Below, one piece after another: positions 26,918 to 34,913 of a stretch of DNA of 64,000 bases; within the stretch, counting starts at the first letter, position 1, and each line of letters opens with the position of its first letter. Source of the stretch: Phycisphaeraceae bacterium (GTDB lineage: Bacteria > Planctomycetota > Phycisphaerae > Phycisphaerales > UBA1924); assembly GCA_019636845.1 (NCBI GenBank), contig JAHBWV010000001.1, positions 3,286,001-3,350,000 on the forward strand, in the 5' to 3' direction. The notes below the pieces were generated by a model that had not been told where the DNA came from, made no database searches, and saw only the letters and a list, made by a program, of their open reading frames with translations. The position numbers and the translations under genes were made by a program.

Positions 26918-27793
26918 ATGGATGCACCCACCAATGCAGCCGGCTTCAGGCAGGCAAGACGCGGTCTCGTCCGCCTGCTCGCTCTCGGGCTGATCGGCTA
27001 TGGAGTATGGTGCACCATGCTCTTCTCGATGCAGGATCGAATGCTCTTCCCGCGCGAGTACGCCGAGGCCACCGGCGCACCCGCGAACGCAGAGCGTCTG
27101 GCGATCAAGATCGAGAGCGGTCCACGCAGCTCCGGCGAGGTCGAGGCGTTCCTGAGTCTACCGCCCGGCGAAGGGCCCTTTCCGCTTGTTGTCATCTTCC
27201 ACGGCAACGCCGAGTGCGTCGATGGCCTCGATTGGTATCGCGAGCGATACACCGAACGTGGCTGGGCAGTGCTGTCGCCAGAATACCGCGGCTACGGCCG
27301 AAGCAGCGGCAAGCCCTCAGAGAAAGCTATCGTCGCCGACGCGCTCCGGTTCATCGATCTTGTTGTCAATCGCCCGGAGATCGACACCTCGCGCACCGTC
27401 TATCACGGGCGCTCGCTCGGCGGAGCCGTCGCGGCACAGGTCGCCGCACTCCGCCCGCCCCACGCGATGATCCTCGAATCAACATTCACCAGCGTCGCGT
27501 CCATCGCCGCGGGCTATGGCGTACCACCCTTCCTCGTGAAGAACCCGTTCCGCACCGATCGCGTCCTGAACAACTACGCGGGGCCGGCCCTGCTCCTCCA
27601 CGGCATCGACGACACAATCATTCCGATCGAACACTCTCGCCGACTTGCCAAGTGTGCGCCGCAAAGAAACGCGAACTCACCTCACGCCCCCGCGACCCGC
27701 ACACTCATCGAGATGCCCGGCGGGCACAACGACTTCCCGGTGGATGAGAAGGCGTATTGGGAGGCGATCGACACGCTCCTCGACTCGCAGTGA
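26918..27793 (+). CDS. Membrane-anchored alpha/beta hydrolase (ABHD13/FrsA-like)
   Basis: The 291-residue protein has one N-terminal transmembrane segment (LVRLLALGLIGYGVWCTMLF) and then a serine hydrolase domain. The oxyanion region is LVVIFHGNAE, the nucleophile elbow is HGRSLGGAVA (GxSxG), the acid is probably in LLLHGIDDTIIPIEHSRR, and the histidine is in MPGGHNDFP. The layout matches membrane-anchored esterase/BEM46-like proteins. It lies eight bases after glyQS and could be read from its transcript. The substrate is unknown. Confidence 0.86.
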   Translation: MDAPTNAAGFRQARRGLVRLLALGLIGYGVWCTMLFSMQDRMLFPREYAEATGAPANAERLAIKIESGPRSSGEVEAFLSLPPGEGPFPLVVIFHGNAECVDGLDWYRERYTERGWAVLSPEYRGYGRSSGKPSEKAIVADALRFIDLVVNRPEIDTSRTVYHGRSLGGAVAAQVAALRPPHAMILESTFTSVASIAAGYGVPPFLVKNPFRTDRVLNNYAGPALLLHGIDDTIIPIEHSRRLAKCAPQRNANSPHAPATRTLIEMPGGHNDFPVDEKAYWEAIDTLLDSQ

Positions 27794-27830
27794 CGCGATG
27801 AAGGTCGCTCACCCCGTCCCGTTCTTTGCC

Positions 27831-27859
27831 TTGAACGGTCGGGCGCGAATCGATAGCAT
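27831..27859 (+). promoter_or_regulatory. Sigma-70-type promoter for the toxin-antitoxin pair
   Basis: TTGAAC (27831-27836) and TAGCAT (27854-27859) are spaced by exactly 17 bases. They lie 36 bases before the GTG start of the antitoxin, in a locally AT-richer stretch. Confidence 0.6.
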
Positions 27860-27895
27860 TCTTTCGTGTGCGTATAAAGTGCGAAAGGAGCCCAC

Positions 27896-28195
27896 GTGTT
27901 CAACACGGAAGACATCCATTCTCTCACCGATTTCAAACGAAATACCGCCGGCTTTCGCGAGAAACTCCGAAAGTCAGGACAGCCCTTCGTTCTGACCGTT
28001 GACGGTCGTCCGGCGGTGGTCGTCCAGGACGCAGCCGCCTACCAACGCATGCTCGACGCATTGGATCGGCTCGAGACTATCGAGGCAATCCGAGATGGAC
28101 TCGCGACAATGAACAGCGGCAAAGGAAGGCCCGCTGAGACCGTTCTGGCAGAGATCCGGCGTGGCATCGGCAAGAAGGCCAAGAGACGTGCGTAG
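27896..28195 (+). CDS. Antitoxin, Phd/YefM type
   Basis: The 99-residue product starts at a GTG with GGAG about eight bases upstream. It shows the Phd/YefM DNA-binding fold: LTDFKRNTAGFREKLRKSGQ followed by PFVLTVDGRPAVVVQDAAAY. The C-terminal helical tail (ETIEAIRDGLATMNSGKGRP onward) is the likely toxin-binding part. It overlaps the toxin gene by eight bases, the usual antitoxin-first order, and is expected to repress its own promoter. Confidence 0.88.
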   Translation: MFNTEDIHSLTDFKRNTAGFREKLRKSGQPFVLTVDGRPAVVVQDAAAYQRMLDALDRLETIEAIRDGLATMNSGKGRPAETVLAEIRRGIGKKAKRRA

Positions 28196-28499
28196 GGCTC
28201 GCGTCGTCATCCAGCCGCTCGCTTCTCGTGAGATCTCACGGCACGCCTCGTGGATCGAGTCACAGGGCTCGCCCGCAGGAGCTCACCGCTGGCTCGACGC
28301 CATAGAAACCGCGATCAACTCGCTCCGCTCGTTCCCTGAGCGATGCCCACTCGCTCCAGAATCTGAGGACGTCGGCACCGAGATCCGACAACTCCTCTTC
28401 GCCTCACACCGCGTGCTTTTCGTGATCAAAGGGAACGAGGTACACGTCCTGTACGTTCGTCACACCGCACAGCGCCGCCTCCGATCTGATCCGCCGTGA
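28188..28499 (+). CDS. Toxin, RelE/ParE family
   Basis: The 103-residue basic protein starts at a GTG inside the end of the antitoxin gene. It matches the ParE/RelE pattern: VVIQPLASREISRHASWIES, LDAIETAINSLRSFPERCPL, EIRQLLFASHRVLFVIKGN and VHVLYVRHTAQRRL. Whether it acts on gyrase (ParE) or ribosome-bound mRNA (RelE) cannot be told from sequence alone; the WxxxI...SL..FPxxCPLAPE pattern favours the ParE-like group of RelE/ParE toxins. Confidence 0.87.
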   Translation: MRRARVVIQPLASREISRHASWIESQGSPAGAHRWLDAIETAINSLRSFPERCPLAPESEDVGTEIRQLLFASHRVLFVIKGNEVHVLYVRHTAQRRLRSDPP

Positions 28500-28519
28500 C
28501 GAACAGCGTCCCCCCTCCC

Positions 28520-29182
28520 CTACCCCCCAACCCCACTGATAAACAGCGGCTCAATCCCCACCACACGCCACACACCATCATCCTCCAGCCGCCAGTCGAT
28601 CTTCCACCACGAGAAACTCATCCCCCCCGCCTCCACACGCACCTGCACCTGCGTCCGCCCCACAGACGGCCCGTCGCGCGTCGCCTGCACCTTCAACACC
28701 GCCCACTTCTCCACGCCGTACCGACGCCCCACCACATCCTCCACACCTGCGATGATCTGCTCGCGCCCCACCGACTCCATCCCCGCCACGCTCCTGAACT
28801 TCCCCGTCACCAGGCGCGCATCCGGCGCAAGCAACTCCCGCAACGCCCCCGCATCAACCTCCACCGCCGCCCGCACCAGCTCCCGCGTCCCGATGCTCAT
28901 GCGCTCCCGAGGCGTCGTCACCAAGACGCTCACCACACACACACCCGCCGCCAACACCAACCCCACGCCCGCCCCCACAAACGCCGCCGCCCCCCGCGAT
29001 CGCAGCACAAAGAACGCCGCCAGCGAGAGCACCACCAACACAAAGACCACCGCCTGCGGCGACTCAAACAACGCAACCTCAAGCGCGGGCGCAGCGGGCA
29101 ACGGCGCAACCCGGCCCCCGATCGAAGCCGGCAACCCCGTCGCCACCATCGCCGCGTGCGCTGCCGCGACCACATGATCCAT
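28520..29182 (-). CDS. Membrane protein with SnoaL-like domain
   Basis: Starting at ATG 29182, the 220-residue protein has two transmembrane segments (AVVFVLVVLSLAAFFVL and GAAAFVGAGVGLVLAAGVCV). A C-terminal region resembles an NTF2/SnoaL-like fold: DAGALRELLAPDARLVTGKF, SVGREQIIAGVEDVV, WKIDWRLEDDGVWRVVGIE. Such domains often bind small ligands or mediate dimerisation. The function is unknown, and it is divergent from the large Maf gene. Confidence 0.72.
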   Translation of the reverse strand: MDHVVAAAHAAMVATGLPASIGGRVAPLPAAPALEVALFESPQAVVFVLVVLSLAAFFVLRSRGAAAFVGAGVGLVLAAGVCVVSVLVTTPRERMSIGTRELVRAAVEVDAGALRELLAPDARLVTGKFRSVAGMESVGREQIIAGVEDVVGRRYGVEKWAVLKVQATRDGPSVGRTQVQVRVEAGGMSFSWWKIDWRLEDDGVWRVVGIEPLFISGVGG

Positions 29183-29366
29183 CACACACGCTCCTCGCCC
29201 CGCACACTCCCCTTCGATGCGGAACACCATCCGGTTCGATACCCGATCTTTGCAGCCCCCGCCCCCGACCGGCCGATCTGATCGGGTTCAGACCTATCGA
29301 AACCCGCACGAACGCGCCCGCGCGAACGGCCACGCACGCTCGGGCACTCAGGATGGAAGAGGCGAG

Positions 29367-32300
29367 ATGAACACCGCGCACCGCGCTCACACCCCGGCCG
29401 CATCCAGAGACGCCGCTGCGCGTCCCTCAGCCGAGACCCTCGAACGCAACCTCCGCGCCATCGCGATCGCCTCACCGAAGGTCGCCGATCGCATCCGGCA
29501 GACCCCCGCGCGCCAGGACATCGACTTCACCCTCGCGCCCGACGGCGCACTCACAGCAACACTCCCCAGCCCGCGCGGCAAGCGCACCCTCGCCAGCCCG
29601 CGACGCCCCCTCGAAGAAGCCCGACACATCGCCGAATCCATCGACGTCGCTTCAACGCCCGGCGTCGTCGCCCTCGGGTTCGGCCTCGGCCACCACGTCG
29701 AACGCGTCGCTCGCAGCATCGCCCGCTCCGGCGTGCTCCTCTGCTTCGAGCCCGACGTCCCCCTCCTCCGCGCCGTCCTCGAACGCATCGACCACAGCGA
29801 ATGGATCCGCGCCTGCAACGTCGGCTTCCTCACCGACCAGAGCGACTCGGCATCCATCAGCGAGGCCGTCAAAGGCAGCGAGGGCGTCTTCGTGCTCGGC
29901 ACCGCCCTGCTCGAGCACCCCGCCTCCCGCGCCCGCTGCTCGGGACAGCTCGACGCATTCTCCACACTCTTCACAAGCGTCATGCGCGCCGCGCGCACGA
30001 CCGTCCTCACCACCCTCGTCCAGTCCGAGGCCACGCTCCGAAACCTCCTCATGAACACCGACTGGTACGTCTCCACCTCAGGCATCGCCGATCTCGCCGG
30101 CATCGCCCGCGGCCGCGCCGCCGTCGTCGTCTCCGCCGGCCCCTCGCTCGAACGAAACATCGAGCTCCTCGCACGCCCCGGCGTCCGCGACCGCGTCGTC
30201 ATCATCGCCGTGCAGACCGTCCTCAAACAACTCCTCGCCCGAGGCATCCGCCCCCACTTCGTCACCGCCCTCGACCACCACGAGATCAGCCGCCGCTTCT
30301 ACGAGGGACTCACCGCCGAACAGGTCGCTGGCGTCACGCTCGTCGTCGAGCCCCGCGCCAACCCCGCCATCCTCGAGTCCTTCCCCGGCGCGATCCGCTG
30401 CTGCGAGGACGATTGGCTCGAAGAGATCGTCGGTGGCATCGCCGACAAGAAGGGCAAACTCCCCGCCGGCGCGACCGTCGCGCACCTGGCCTACTCGCTC
30501 GCCCGACACCTCGGCTGCGATCCCGTCATCATGGTCGGGCAAGACCTCGGCTTCACAGACGGCCAGTACTACGCCGCAGGAGCCGCCATCCACTCCACCT
30601 GGGGACCCGAACTCAACCCCTTCCGCACGCTCGAAATGTTCGAGTGGGAACGCATCGCACGATCACGACGACTCCTCCGACGACTCGAAGACACACACGG
30701 ACGCCCCATCTACACCGACGAGCAGATGGCGGCATACCTCGTGCAGTTCGAGCAGATGTTCGGAGCCGACGCCGAACAAGGCCTGCGCACCATCGACGCC
30801 ACCGAAGGAGGAGTCGCCAAACGCAACACCACCGCGATGACACTCGCCCACGCGCTCGACACACACGCCCCCCCCACCCCCCCACTCACCCCCCCACTCG
30901 ATCTCTCCACGCCCACCTCCGGGCGTCACTCACCCAGCGCACGCGATCGCATCGCCGAGGCCCGTGCCCGCTTCCGTGTCGCGCGCCAGGAGGTCTCACA
31001 GGTCGCGCGCCTCTCCGCCGACGCACTCGACCTTCTCAAGCGCATGCAGCGCGCCTACCCCGACGAGCGCAAGGTCAACGACCTCATCCGACGCATCGAA
31101 CCCATCACAGCCAGAGTCAACGCCCTGACCATCGGCTTCACGATCGTCCAGCACGTCAACCAGGTCGGCGCACTCAACCGCTTCAAGGCCGATCGCGCCA
31201 TCGCACTCGACACCACGCTCAGCCCCATCGAACGCCAGAAGCGACAGATCGAGCGCGACATCGACAACGTCTCACGTATCCGAGAATCCGCCTCAACCGC
31301 GCTCCGCCTCCTCGACCACGCCCTCGAAGCGCTCACAGGCGCCCGCAAACTCACACGCGATGTCGCGCCCGATGATCCCTCGCTCACGCTTAATGCCACA
31401 GGCGTAAGGTCGCGTGCCCCGCGTGTCGTCGCGCTGATCCCCGTTGATCCCGACCGCGGCTCGCTCGGCATCGCCAGACGCCTCGCCGATCCCGTCGCCG
31501 GCCGCATGAACGCCCTCCAACTCACGCTCGCCCGGCTCGCCTCCTCAGCGCACATCCGCGAGACCGTCCTCCTCACACCCGAACCCGATCGCATCCGCGA
31601 ACTCCTCGGCGATGAGAACGCCCTCCGCCCGCTGCGCATCCGCATCGAGCACATCGATCGACAGCACCTCGATGCCAGACGCGACGCCGTCGCACAAGCC
31701 CGGCTCTTCGCACCCTCCAGTTGGCGCGGCGCCATCGCCGGGCTCACCATCTACGACGAACTCCTCCTCGCAAAGCCGATGGCCCGCGTAGCGCAGGACT
31801 TCGACGCCGCACTCCTCCTCGGGCCCGATTGGTGCGCCGTCGATCCCGCGCTCTGCGATTCGATCGTCGAACGCCACGCCGAACACCCCTCGGGCACGCG
31901 CGTCACCTTCACACAGGCCGCGCCCGGGCTCGCCCCCTGCCTCATCGCCCGCTCCATGCTCGACGAGTTCGCGGTCTCACAGGACTCCGCGCAATGGCTC
32001 GCAACCATCGGTGCCTCCCTCGGCTACATCCCGATCGGCCCTCAGTCCGATCCCATCGCCAAGATCTGCTGCGTGCCCGTCGATCCCGGCTACCGGGATC
32101 TCAACGGCCGCGCCATCATGGACCTTCCGAGCAGCCGCGCCGCCCTCGCCCCCGTCCTCGCCTCCTACGCCGACAACGCACGCCACGCCCCGACCCGCGA
32201 GATCGTCCACGCACTCGCCGATCGCCTCACGGCCTCACCCGCCGCGCCCCAGCATCTCACGCTCGAACTCTGCACCGGACGCATGACCTCCGGCATCCGC

Positions 32301-33104
32301 GGGCTCTGGACACGCGGCCGCGAAGACGTCGCCGAACGCCCGCCCATGGACCCCGAGCGCGCCGCCGAGATCATCGAGTCCGCCCTCCGCGCCAATCCCG
32401 CGATCGCCATCACACTCGCAGGAATCGGCGACCCGCTCCGCCACCACGCCTGGCGAGAGATCGTTCGCGCCGCCCGCGCCGCCGGATGCCGCGCCCTGCA
32501 CGTCAGGACCGACCTCCTCTGCTCCACCGAAGAAGCCCACGACCTCGTCACCTCCGGCGCGGGCGTGATCAGCGTTGACCTCATGGCCGCCACGCGCCAG
32601 ACCTATCGCACCATCATGGGCGTCGACCAGTACGAGCGTGCCGAGTCCAACCTCACCTCGCTCATCGAAGCCGTCCGATCGCTCCCCGCGCCCGGCGCGC
32701 TCCCGTCGTGCTGGATCGTCCCGCGCATCACGCGCTGCGACGAGTCCCTCGCCGAGATCGAGCCCTTCTACGACCGCTGGCTCACCGTCGCGGGCGCATC
32801 CGTCATCGATCCGCTCCCAAGAGCCGTCGCGGGCTCGCGCATCGCTCCGCTCCCGCTTCCCATCCATGTCCAGCGACGCTTCGCACGCAAGCACATGACG
32901 ATCCTCTCCGATGGGCGCGTCCCCTTCGACGGACACGAGCACGGCGCACGCCACGTTGTCGGCATCGTCCAGACCAGCCGGAGCACCGACACGCTCGGCC
33001 TCACGTGCGCCTCGCTCACCGATCTCTTCCGCTCTCTCTGGCGTCTTCGCCAGGAACACCTCCCCACCGACGCGCCATCCACGCGAACCCTCCTCGCCGC
33101 ATGA
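29367..33104 (+). CDS. Maf-type flagellin glycosyltransferase fused to nucleotidyltransferase-like and degenerate radical-SAM/SPASM-like domains
   Basis: The 1245-residue protein starts at ATG 29367 (GAGGCGAG just upstream). Residues ~60-500 are a Maf/MptE-like (DUF115) domain: VVVSAGPSLERNIELLAR, GIRPHFVTALDHHEISRRFY and DPVIMVGQDLGFTDGQYY. Maf proteins transfer pseudaminic or legionaminic acid to flagellin. A proline linker (~500-515) and helical region lead to an SpsF-like nucleotidyltransferase fold (~684-920; IPVDPDRGSLGIARRLAD). The last ~280 residues align with a radical-SAM barrel (AGIGDPLRHHAWREIVRAAR, GVISVDLMAATRQTYRTIMG) and a SPASM-like end (ILSDGRVPFDGHE). The CxxxCxxC is replaced by ELCTGRMTSGIRGLW and the SPASM cysteines are missing. 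Confidence 0.85.
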   Translation: MNTAHRAHTPAASRDAAARPSAETLERNLRAIAIASPKVADRIRQTPARQDIDFTLAPDGALTATLPSPRGKRTLASPRRPLEEARHIAESIDVASTPGVVALGFGLGHHVERVARSIARSGVLLCFEPDVPLLRAVLERIDHSEWIRACNVGFLTDQSDSASISEAVKGSEGVFVLGTALLEHPASRARCSGQLDAFSTLFTSVMRAARTTVLTTLVQSEATLRNLLMNTDWYVSTSGIADLAGIARGRAAVVVSAGPSLERNIELLARPGVRDRVVIIAVQTVLKQLLARGIRPHFVTALDHHEISRRFYEGLTAEQVAGVTLVVEPRANPAILESFPGAIRCCEDDWLEEIVGGIADKKGKLPAGATVAHLAYSLARHLGCDPVIMVGQDLGFTDGQYYAAGAAIHSTWGPELNPFRTLEMFEWERIARSRRLLRRLEDTHGRPIYTDEQMAAYLVQFEQMFGADAEQGLRTIDATEGGVAKRNTTAMTLAHALDTHAPPTPPLTPPLDLSTPTSGRHSPSARDRIAEARARFRVARQEVSQVARLSADALDLLKRMQRAYPDERKVNDLIRRIEPITARVNALTIGFTIVQHVNQVGALNRFKADRAIALDTTLSPIERQKRQIERDIDNVSRIRESASTALRLLDHALEALTGARKLTRDVAPDDPSLTLNATGVRSRAPRVVALIPVDPDRGSLGIARRLADPVAGRMNALQLTLARLASSAHIRETVLLTPEPDRIRELLGDENALRPLRIRIEHIDRQHLDARRDAVAQARLFAPSSWRGAIAGLTIYDELLLAKPMARVAQDFDAALLLGPDWCAVDPALCDSIVERHAEHPSGTRVTFTQAAPGLAPCLIARSMLDEFAVSQDSAQWLATIGASLGYIPIGPQSDPIAKICCVPVDPGYRDLNGRAIMDLPSSRAALAPVLASYADNARHAPTREIVHALADRLTASPAAPQHLTLELCTGRMTSGIRGLWTRGREDVAERPPMDPERAAEIIESALRANPAIAITLAGIGDPLRHHAWREIVRAARAAGCRALHVRTDLLCSTEEAHDLVTSGAGVISVDLMAATRQTYRTIMGVDQYERAESNLTSLIEAVRSLPAPGALPSCWIVPRITRCDESLAEIEPFYDRWLTVAGASVIDPLPRAVAGSRIAPLPLPIHVQRRFARKHMTILSDGRVPFDGHEHGARHVVGIVQTSRSTDTLGLTCASLTDLFRSLWRLRQEHLPTDAPSTRTLLAA

Positions 33105-33886
33105 GCAACACGCCTGCGCCATCCACGCCCGCACACACAGGGGCCGCCGCCATCATCCTCGGACGCGCCGGCAGCAAGGGCGTCCCCGGCAAGAACCTCG
33201 CACCCGTCGCGGGCAAGCCCTGCGCCCAGTGGACCATCGAGCACGCCCTTCACTCTCGCGCAGTCTCCACCGTCGCCCTCTCCTCCGACAGCCCCGAACT
33301 CCGTAACCTCGGTGCATCCCTCGGGGCCATCCCCATCCACAGACCCGACGAGCTCGCCGGCGACCACGCCACCATCGACGCCGCGGCACGCCACGCCGCC
33401 GAGCACCTCCTCCGCACCAACTCCATCACACCCTCCACACCCCTCGTCATCCTCTACGCCAACGTCCCCGTCCGACCCGCCGACCTCGCCGACCGCGCCA
33501 TCGCCCGGCTCGTCGAGACAGGATGCGATTCCGTTCAGTCCTATGCCCCCGTCGGCAAGCATCACCCCTGGTGGACCGCACGAATCGATGAAACCGCAGG
33601 CACCGTCCGCCCCTGGGAAGGGGAGACGCTCAACCACTGCATCTTCCGCAGACAGGATCTCCCTCCTGCGTTCATCCCCGACGGCGGCATCATCGCGCTC
33701 ACGCTCCCCGCCCTCATGCTCGCGATCCCCGGCGTCCCCCCTGGCCCCCACGCCTTCTTCGGCCTCGACCGGCGCGGCATCACCAACCCCGAAGGCGCAG
33801 TCGTCGACATCGACACACCCACCGACCTCCTCGTCGCCGATGCCATCCTCCGCGGCGCGGACCAACACCTCGTTCGGCGCGTGTAA
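33101..33886 (+). CDS. CMP-sugar synthetase (NeuA/PseF/SpsF-like cytidylyltransferase)
   Basis: The 261-residue protein activates an acidic sugar with CTP. The N-terminal signature AAIILGRAGSKGVPGKNLAP matches the cytidylyltransferase P-loop-like motif. VSTVALSSDSPELRNLGASL, LVILYANVPVRPADLADRAI (usually LLQPTSPLR; here degenerate) and VVDIDTPTDLLVADAILRG follow. Its ATG overlaps the stop of the Maf-like gene (ATGA), so it is translationally coupled. This suggests it supplies CMP-pseudaminic/legionaminic acid for flagellin glycosylation, which is an inference from context. Confidence 0.86.
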   Translation: MSNTPAPSTPAHTGAAAIILGRAGSKGVPGKNLAPVAGKPCAQWTIEHALHSRAVSTVALSSDSPELRNLGASLGAIPIHRPDELAGDHATIDAAARHAAEHLLRTNSITPSTPLVILYANVPVRPADLADRAIARLVETGCDSVQSYAPVGKHHPWWTARIDETAGTVRPWEGETLNHCIFRRQDLPPAFIPDGGIIALTLPALMLAIPGVPPGPHAFFGLDRRGITNPEGAVVDIDTPTDLLVADAILRGADQHLVRRV

Positions 33887-33942
33887 GGCTCGACGAATCA
33901 GCCACTTGCGCGGTTCGGTGCTTCGCGCTACGCTGTCGCTCC

Positions 33943-34896
33943 ATGACGACAAACAAGAATGCCGCCGCCGACGCACGCGCATCGATCGAAACGCACCATT
34001 CCCAAGCACCGAAGCCGACCTACACGCGCGACAACCCCGACTGCCGCGTCTATGTCGGTGATTCACGCACGCTCCTCCGCGCCGTGCCCGAGTGTGTTAC
34101 CGGCAAGGTAGACCTCGTTTTCGCCGATCCGCCCTTCAACTGGAATCGCGACTACGACCGCGAGAAAACCGGCAAGACCTGGGATGACCGCTCCATGTCC
34201 GACAAGGAGTATCTCGACTTCACCTATGCCTGGCTCGACGGGTGCGTCGACGCCCTCCGCCCCGGCGGCAGCATGTGGGTCAACATCCCCGACGACTGGG
34301 CCGCGGAGATCGTCGTCCACCTCAAGTCACGCCGCCTCTCGATGGTCAACTGGTGCATCTGGCACTACCGCTTCGGCCAGAACACCACCGGACGCTTCAT
34401 CAACTCAAAGGTCCACGCCCTCTACTTCACCAAGGCCGGCATCAACACATGGAATCCCGATGAGGTGCTGGAGATGTCCGACCGCGCCGCCATCTACGGC
34501 GACGCCCGCACCATGAACAAAAAGGACGGCATCGCCCCCGGCATGCGCGTCCCCATGGACGTCTGGTACGGGCAATACTGGGGACGCATCCAGGGCAACA
34601 ACAAGGAACGCCGCGCCAACCACGACAACCAGCTGCCCGAGGTCTACCTCGAACGTGTCATCCGCAGCACCTCCAACCCCGGCGACCTCGTGCTCGACCC
34701 CTTCCTCGGCTCCGGCACCACCGGCGTCGTCGCCCACGCCCTCGGACGCCGCTTCATCGGCTTCGAGTTCTCACCCGCAAACGCGAAGAGCGCGTTCAAC
34801 CGCATCGGCGAGGGCATGGTCCGCACCGCCGGCGTCCGCGGCATGAGCACCGCCATCTTCCCCAAGCGACGCCCCGCGCCCTCTCCCACAACCTGA
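33943..34896 (+). CDS. Orphan beta-class DNA N6-adenine/N4-cytosine methyltransferase
   Basis: The 317-residue protein has the catalytic motif IV DPPF near residue 57 (VDLVFADPPFNWNRDYDREK), well before the SAM-binding motif I (DPFLGSGTTGVVAHALGRRF) near 251. This order defines the beta class, like CcrM and other N6_N4 methylases. Between them lies the target-recognition region (VNWCIWHYRFGQNTTGRFIN). No restriction endonuclease or specificity subunit is adjacent, so it is probably an orphan methylase with an epigenetic or protective role. Target sequence cannot be read from the protein. Confidence 0.88.
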   Translation: MTTNKNAAADARASIETHHSQAPKPTYTRDNPDCRVYVGDSRTLLRAVPECVTGKVDLVFADPPFNWNRDYDREKTGKTWDDRSMSDKEYLDFTYAWLDGCVDALRPGGSMWVNIPDDWAAEIVVHLKSRRLSMVNWCIWHYRFGQNTTGRFINSKVHALYFTKAGINTWNPDEVLEMSDRAAIYGDARTMNKKDGIAPGMRVPMDVWYGQYWGRIQGNNKERRANHDNQLPEVYLERVIRSTSNPGDLVLDPFLGSGTTGVVAHALGRRFIGFEFSPANAKSAFNRIGEGMVRTAGVRGMSTAIFPKRRPAPSPTT

Positions 34897-34913
34897 TCCC
34901 CATCACGCCCCGC

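Noticed and set aside
33943..34896. Part of a restriction-modification system
   Set aside because: Neighbouring genes (CMP-sugar synthetase and a secreted TIGR03790 protein) show no nuclease or specificity subunit.
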